Assembly: GCF_028595325.1 (NCBI RefSeq)
Contig: NZ_JAQQXR010000001.1
Location: 248,001 to 312,000 of the forward strand
Reading direction: 5' to 3'
Source: Janthinobacterium fluminis
GTDB lineage: Bacteria; Pseudomonadota; Gammaproteobacteria; Burkholderiales; Burkholderiaceae_D
DNA length: 64,000 nt
Under the pieces are notes generated by a model that ran no database searches, was not told the origin of the DNA, and saw nothing but the letters and a program-made list of their open reading frames with translations. Shown piece after piece: positions 60,341 through 64,000 of this stretch; position 1 is the stretch's first letter; the number at the start of each line of letters is the position of its first letter. Made by a program: the position numbers and the translations under genes.

Positions 60341-61741
60341 ATGAAAAAGAAAATCATCGGCACCACCCTGGCCGCCACCATGGCCTTGCACTTCGCCGCC
60401 TTCCAGGCCAAGGCCGCCGATCTGCAGTTCTACGAGCAGCGCGACGACCCGAGCATCAAGTCGGTTGCGGATGCGATCGACAAGATCGCCACGGCGTTCG
60501 AAGAATACAAGCAGACCAACGACCAGCGCATCGAGGCAATCAAGGCCGGCAAGAGCACCGAAGCCCTGGAAGCCAAGCTGGCACGCATGGACGAGCACAT
60601 CGAAGCCATCACGGACGCCAAGAGCCGCCTGGAAAAGATGGAAACCAAGCTGGCGCGCCCGGGCGCTTTCGGCGGCGGTGACCGCGAGAAGCGCGAGAGC
60701 GACGAGTCGCTCGCCTACAAGAGCGCCTTCTTCGACTGGATCCGCGCGCCGAAAGACCCTGGCTGCGAGCAGCGCCTGAGCCAGACCTTCAAGGCACTGG
60801 AATCCAAGGCGGCCGCCGACAGCCGCGAATCGCGCTCGGCGCAGGTGGTGGTCGGCACCAATGCCGCCGGCGGTTACGCGTTGCCCAAGGTTATCGAAAG
60901 CGCCATCGCGCGCCTGGCGATCGATGTTTCCCCGATCCGGCAGATCGCCACCGTGCGCACGGTCGGCACCACCGACTACCACGAGCTGTTTGACATCAAC
61001 GGCGCCGGCTTTGAATGGCTGGGCGAGGGCGACACCCGCAACCAGACCAACACCGCAGACCTGGCTGAAATTGTGCCTACCTTCGGCATGGCCAGCGCGA
61101 AGCCGCAGGCGTCGGAGGAATCGCTGGACGATCTGTTCTTCAATGTCGAGGACTGGCTGATCATGTCGGCCGGCGAATCGATGGCCGGCGGCGAGGGTGC
61201 GGCTTTCATCTCCGGCAACGGCGTCAAGAAGCCCACCGGTATCCTGTCCGGCCCGACGCCGGTGGCCACTGCGGACAATTCGCGCGCATTCGGCACGTTG
61301 CAGTACTTCGCTTCCGGCCAGGCATCCGCGCTGCCGAGCAGCCAAGATACTTTCCTGGACATGGTCTATGGCGTACGCGCCCGCTACCGCACAAACGCGC
61401 AGTGGCTGACTGCGAAAGCGGTGTTAGCCGCGTTGCGCAAGTATAAGGACAACGACGGCCAGTACCTGTGGCAGCCTGCGCTGACCGCCGGCCAGCCGGC
61501 AACCTTCCTGGGCTATGGCATCACCGAGGCCGAGGACATGCCAGCCGTCGCGGCCAACTCCTTCCCGCTCGCCTTCGGCGACTTCAAGGAGGGTTACCTG
61601 ATTTGCGACCGCGTTGGCATGCGCATCACCCGCGATGAGATCACCACGCCGGGTTTTGTGAAATTCTATGTGCGCCGCCGGGTGGGCGGTAAGTTGCGCA
61701 ACACCCAGGCGATCAAGCTGCTGAAAATCACCGCCGCCTAA
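60341..61741 (+). CDS. Major capsid protein (HK97 fold)
   Basis: 466 residues (468 from an earlier ATG at 60335). After an unusual signal-like start (MKKKIIGTTLAATMALHFAA, FQAKA) comes a coiled-coil scaffold (about 45-120), the expected protease cut, and the HK97 capsid body from VVVGTNAAGGYALPKVIESA with PIRQIATVRTV, NGVKKPTGILSGPTP and ITRDEITTPGFVKFYVRRRV. Forms the icosahedral shell. The N-terminal feature is described separately. Confidence 0.93.
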   Translation: MKKKIIGTTLAATMALHFAAFQAKAADLQFYEQRDDPSIKSVADAIDKIATAFEEYKQTNDQRIEAIKAGKSTEALEAKLARMDEHIEAITDAKSRLEKMETKLARPGAFGGGDREKRESDESLAYKSAFFDWIRAPKDPGCEQRLSQTFKALESKAAADSRESRSAQVVVGTNAAGGYALPKVIESAIARLAIDVSPIRQIATVRTVGTTDYHELFDINGAGFEWLGEGDTRNQTNTADLAEIVPTFGMASAKPQASEESLDDLFFNVEDWLIMSAGESMAGGEGAAFISGNGVKKPTGILSGPTPVATADNSRAFGTLQYFASGQASALPSSQDTFLDMVYGVRARYRTNAQWLTAKAVLAALRKYKDNDGQYLWQPALTAGQPATFLGYGITEAEDMPAVAANSFPLAFGDFKEGYLICDRVGMRITRDEITTPGFVKFYVRRRVGGKLRNTQAIKLLKITAA

Positions 61742-61792
61742 TCGCCAACCATGGCCTGCCGATGCGGGCCATTTCAATTGAACGGAGTGATG

Positions 61793-61978
61793 ATGGAATT
61801 GATCGCAAAGCAGGCATTTAGCTGGGCGCACCGCGGCGTCGAGATCGAGCAGTTTGCTCAAGGCCAGAGTATCGAAACGGACGATGCGGACCTTATCGCT
61901 GTGGCGCTGGCTGAGGGATGGGCCAAAGATATGCGCACAAAGGCAAAGAATGGCTCCCCGGAAAATAAAGAAGCGTAA
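61793..61978 (+). CDS. Small phage protein following the capsid gene
   Basis: 61 residues from the ATG at 61793, after GGAG at a close spacing; an ATG three bases earlier or the longer frame from 61751 are alternatives. IAKQAFSWAHRGVEIEQFAQ and AVALAEGWAKDM, ending basic. Similar short proteins lie after capsid genes and are often head-decoration or connector accessories. Function not known. Confidence 0.65.
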   Translation: MELIAKQAFSWAHRGVEIEQFAQGQSIETDDADLIAVALAEGWAKDMRTKAKNGSPENKEA

Positions 61979-61992
61979 CAGGAAGACCTGTC

Positions 61993-64000
61993 ATGTCGAA
62001 GACAATTAAGTATATTGGAGCCGTTGATCGCTGGCCAGAGCTTGCCGTTACTGGCGGCCAGGCAATATGGCGCATTTCGCAGCAAGAGCAACGCTCGGAC
62101 TCGGAGGCGGAGATGTTGCTGCTGACAGGTCAGTTTGTACTATTGCAAGAAACCTCACAGTATCCTGTGCACGTCTCGGCTTACAAGAAACGTGTAGTCA
62201 CTCTGCCCGAGGGCCAAGCCTTGACCATCACCGGCGCCGCCAATACCACAGGCGTCGCCTACCTGCTGGATCCAGCGCAGGGCGGCGCAAGCTCGTCGCA
62301 GTCCTGGCCCATCGGCGCCGGCGCGCTTGCCACTATCGGTCCGTTCGCCGGCCAGCAACGGGTGCTGGTAACGTGCTCGGTAGGGAGCATCGAGGCGGTC
62401 GTTGGAAATGCGGTGCTTGGGGCGGCGCAGGTTGTTAATGGAGCTGGCGGGGGCGGTTTGGCACTTTCCGGCCCCGGTGGCGCGATTCCGTTGCCAGCAC
62501 GGGTTGCATTACCGATTCTGGCTGCGTCATTTGGCGATAGCCTGGCAACTATATCAACGATGCCCCTGCACGACGTATCGGCGATCACGTCAGCATCTAC
62601 CGGACTTGTGTTTCATGGTCCACGTATGGGCGTCAACGTGCCATCCTACTCGCGGGGGCGCATCCGGTTTGTGGCGGATTGCGGCATCGGTGGCACACAG
62701 TCCGGCACACAACTGGCACGCGATGCGGCCGCAGTATCCGGCACGCGCAAAGCGCTGACCGACGCGGCAAATCTGGGCGCGCAGGTGTGCGTCATCTCGT
62801 CGCTGACCAACAATATTGTCCAGCAGGTCCGGGCTAGTTCGACGCCAGCCGCCATTGCCGCATGGCTCGCTGCTGGCTATGCGGACTTGGTCGCTATGCT
62901 GACGCGTGCAAATATGCTCGGCATGTACCCGATCTATCGGCAGTTGGGCGGATTTTCGCCGGGGCCGTACGCGACCACCGCCGGCATGACAAACGCCGAT
63001 GTCGCTGCGTGCGTCGATGCGTTTCGCACCGCGTCGGCGTATATCGAAACCACCCTGATCCCCTCGCTCGGCTTCCCGTGTGGTTTGGCCGACGTGCGCA
63101 AGACCTGCGTCGATTCCGTTACAGGAGCATGGTTGCCCGGGCTGAGCGACGACGGCTTGCATGAGGGGCAAGAAGGTGGAACGGCGGTCGCCGCTGCTGT
63201 TGTCCCGGCGATCTTGGCCTGGGCTGGCATCACGGCCCCGATCAACAACTACGCATCGGTGGCCCCCGAGCGTGCGGCAAACGGCAACGGTTTTGCGGCG
63301 CCGGCCATGGTTGCTGTGGCGTCGGGGCTGGCGTCCGGCTTTAGTAAAAGCAACAACGCCGGCGTCGGCACCAACGCGTCAGTGTCGACCGTCGTACAGG
63401 TTGGCGCCACGCTGTGGCAGCAGCATGTTGTGACGCCGCAGACGTTTGACGGCATTGCCAAGGCACTCGCGCCGTCAGGGCTGGCAGCATTTGTCTCTAA
63501 ATTGGACATGCCGATATTTGGCGTGGCGCCTACCACGCAATATGCGGCTGGCGATGCGGTGCAAGTAGAATTTGATTTGGTCATTGACGACGGTGCCGGC
63601 GGCGCGCCGAGCAATGTCTTGGGCTGGGGCGTGGATGTCAACTTGCAGGCGCCCAGCGGCACATACTTTACGTTTATCCCGGTCGAAAAAACGGTGTCAG
63701 ACGGCTATCTGCATGTGCCAACCGCGCCGTATGTTCGTAAAATAGTCTGCCCGCCGATGCGCGTGCCGGATTGCTCGGCCAACATGCTCAATGCCTTTGC
63801 TCAGGTCGTGACTTACGCCGGCACAACCACGTCTTACCGCGTGCGGATCGCCAATCTACGCATCCTCAAGACCACAATGCCTGTGCCATTTTCCGCGCGC
63901 GGCACCGTTAAAAAAACTGCGGCCTACACGGCCACACTGTCGGATTATGCAATCCGCGCCGATGCAACGTTGGGAGCCTTCACTACAACCCTGCCACCAG
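61993..64000 (+). CDS. Fibre-like virion protein with an SGNH (GDSL) hydrolase domain, incomplete
   Basis: Open from the ATG at 61993 (AGGAAGA upstream) to the window end, at least 669 residues, no stop. Residues 1-170 form a beta-rich, head-fibre-like part. From about 175: FGDSLATIS (block I, Ser183), a glycine block GIGGTQSG near 231-238, SSLTNNI (Asn273 region) and DDGLHEG (Asp387-His390), the four blocks of SGNH esterases. The last visible part, VKKTAAYTATLSDYAIRADA then TLGAFTTTLPP, is like beta repeats of tail and head fibres. It likely binds or deacetylates surface glycans. Gene end is outside the window. Confidence 0.8.
   Translation, partial: MSKTIKYIGAVDRWPELAVTGGQAIWRISQQEQRSDSEAEMLLLTGQFVLLQETSQYPVHVSAYKKRVVTLPEGQALTITGAANTTGVAYLLDPAQGGASSSQSWPIGAGALATIGPFAGQQRVLVTCSVGSIEAVVGNAVLGAAQVVNGAGGGGLALSGPGGAIPLPARVALPILAASFGDSLATISTMPLHDVSAITSASTGLVFHGPRMGVNVPSYSRGRIRFVADCGIGGTQSGTQLARDAAAVSGTRKALTDAANLGAQVCVISSLTNNIVQQVRASSTPAAIAAWLAAGYADLVAMLTRANMLGMYPIYRQLGGFSPGPYATTAGMTNADVAACVDAFRTASAYIETTLIPSLGFPCGLADVRKTCVDSVTGAWLPGLSDDGLHEGQEGGTAVAAAVVPAILAWAGITAPINNYASVAPERAANGNGFAAPAMVAVASGLASGFSKSNNAGVGTNASVSTVVQVGATLWQQHVVTPQTFDGIAKALAPSGLAAFVSKLDMPIFGVAPTTQYAAGDAVQVEFDLVIDDGAGGAPSNVLGWGVDVNLQAPSGTYFTFIPVEKTVSDGYLHVPTAPYVRKIVCPPMRVPDCSANMLNAFAQVVTYAGTTTSYRVRIANLRILKTTMPVPFSARGTVKKTAAYTATLSDYAIRADATLGAFTTTLPP

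Larger units (their letters stand above)
39650..64000. mobile_element. Temperate siphovirus-like prophage (left end visible, right end beyond window)
   Basis: From the integrase at 39681 rightward every gene is phage-type: integrase, excisionase, DGR, repressor, Cro, CII, replication, terminase, HK97-type portal/protease/capsid and a fibre-like protein. The layout is lambdoid, with a leftward and a rightward arm diverging from the repressor region at 46.6-48.1 kb. The left boundary must lie between the lplT start (39568) and the integrase stop (39681). No tRNA is adjacent and attR is not in the window, so the core att sequence cannot be defined. Confidence 0.93.

Overview
The window reads as a chromosome segment of a GC-rich betaproteobacterium, most likely an Oxalobacteraceae member (Massilia/Duganella/Janthinobacterium type), carrying the left two-thirds or so of a temperate siphovirus-like prophage. 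The assignment rests on very high GC, protein character (Ppx, RhlE, FabI, TsaB-RimI-uracil glycosylase operon, LplT, type-2 LeuA) and the intergenic palindromes; it is inference, not a database result.

Chromosomal part (1-39,6xx). It opens with the tail of a diguanylate cyclase, an exopolyphosphatase, an Ala/Lys/Pro-rich histone-H1-like protein and an OlsB-like GNAT acyltransferase. A solitary 1,845-residue protein follows that joins two alpha/beta-hydrolase (lipase-like) domains to a CHAT caspase-like protease. From 9.7 to 23.2 kb lies what looks like a nearly complete selenium/sulfur-imidazole module: a five-gene PhnCDE-like ABC importer of the type associated with selenium genes, EgtD and EgtB (ergothioneine; EgtD also supplies hercynine), then SelD/SenC and SenB on one strand and SenA divergently on the other (selenoneine). 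A PAS-GGDEF protein and leuA, with a candidate leucine-codon leader peptide, sit between them. The rest is housekeeping: a UvrD-like helicase, RhlE, FabI, MltD, small DUF proteins, a PAS-GGDEF-EAL protein, a thioredoxin-like protein, tsaB-rimI-udg-DUF1853, and lplT. Two long perfect inverted repeats (19784-19853 and 35172-35250) are intergenic.

Prophage (about 39,65x to beyond 64,000). The leftward arm runs, in transcription order from a repressor-controlled promoter at 46.6 kb: a variable DUF1566-type protein, several small phage genes, a YfdQ/DUF2303-like gene, a second and third variable protein, Avd, a template repeat, a reverse transcriptase, an excisionase-like protein and the integrase. 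Avd, TR, RT and three VR-bearing genes make a diversity-generating retroelement: I counted 39 TR/VR differences at template adenines and only 2 elsewhere. The centre holds a CI-like LexA-fold repressor, a probable lysogenic-conversion gene behind it, and a rightward promoter for a Cro-like gene. The rightward arm carries CII-like and other small regulators, a solitary cytosine methyltransferase, an O-like replication protein, a DnaB-like helicase, a second tyrosine recombinase, a Q-like position with a late promoter and leader terminator, and then HNH, terminase, portal, protease, HK97 capsid and an SGNH-hydrolase-containing fibre-like protein that runs off the window.

Most striking points: a three-target DGR whose targets lie in the immediate-early operon rather than the tail module; the selenium uptake plus selenoneine/ergothioneine grouping; and the giant CHAT-double-lipase protein.
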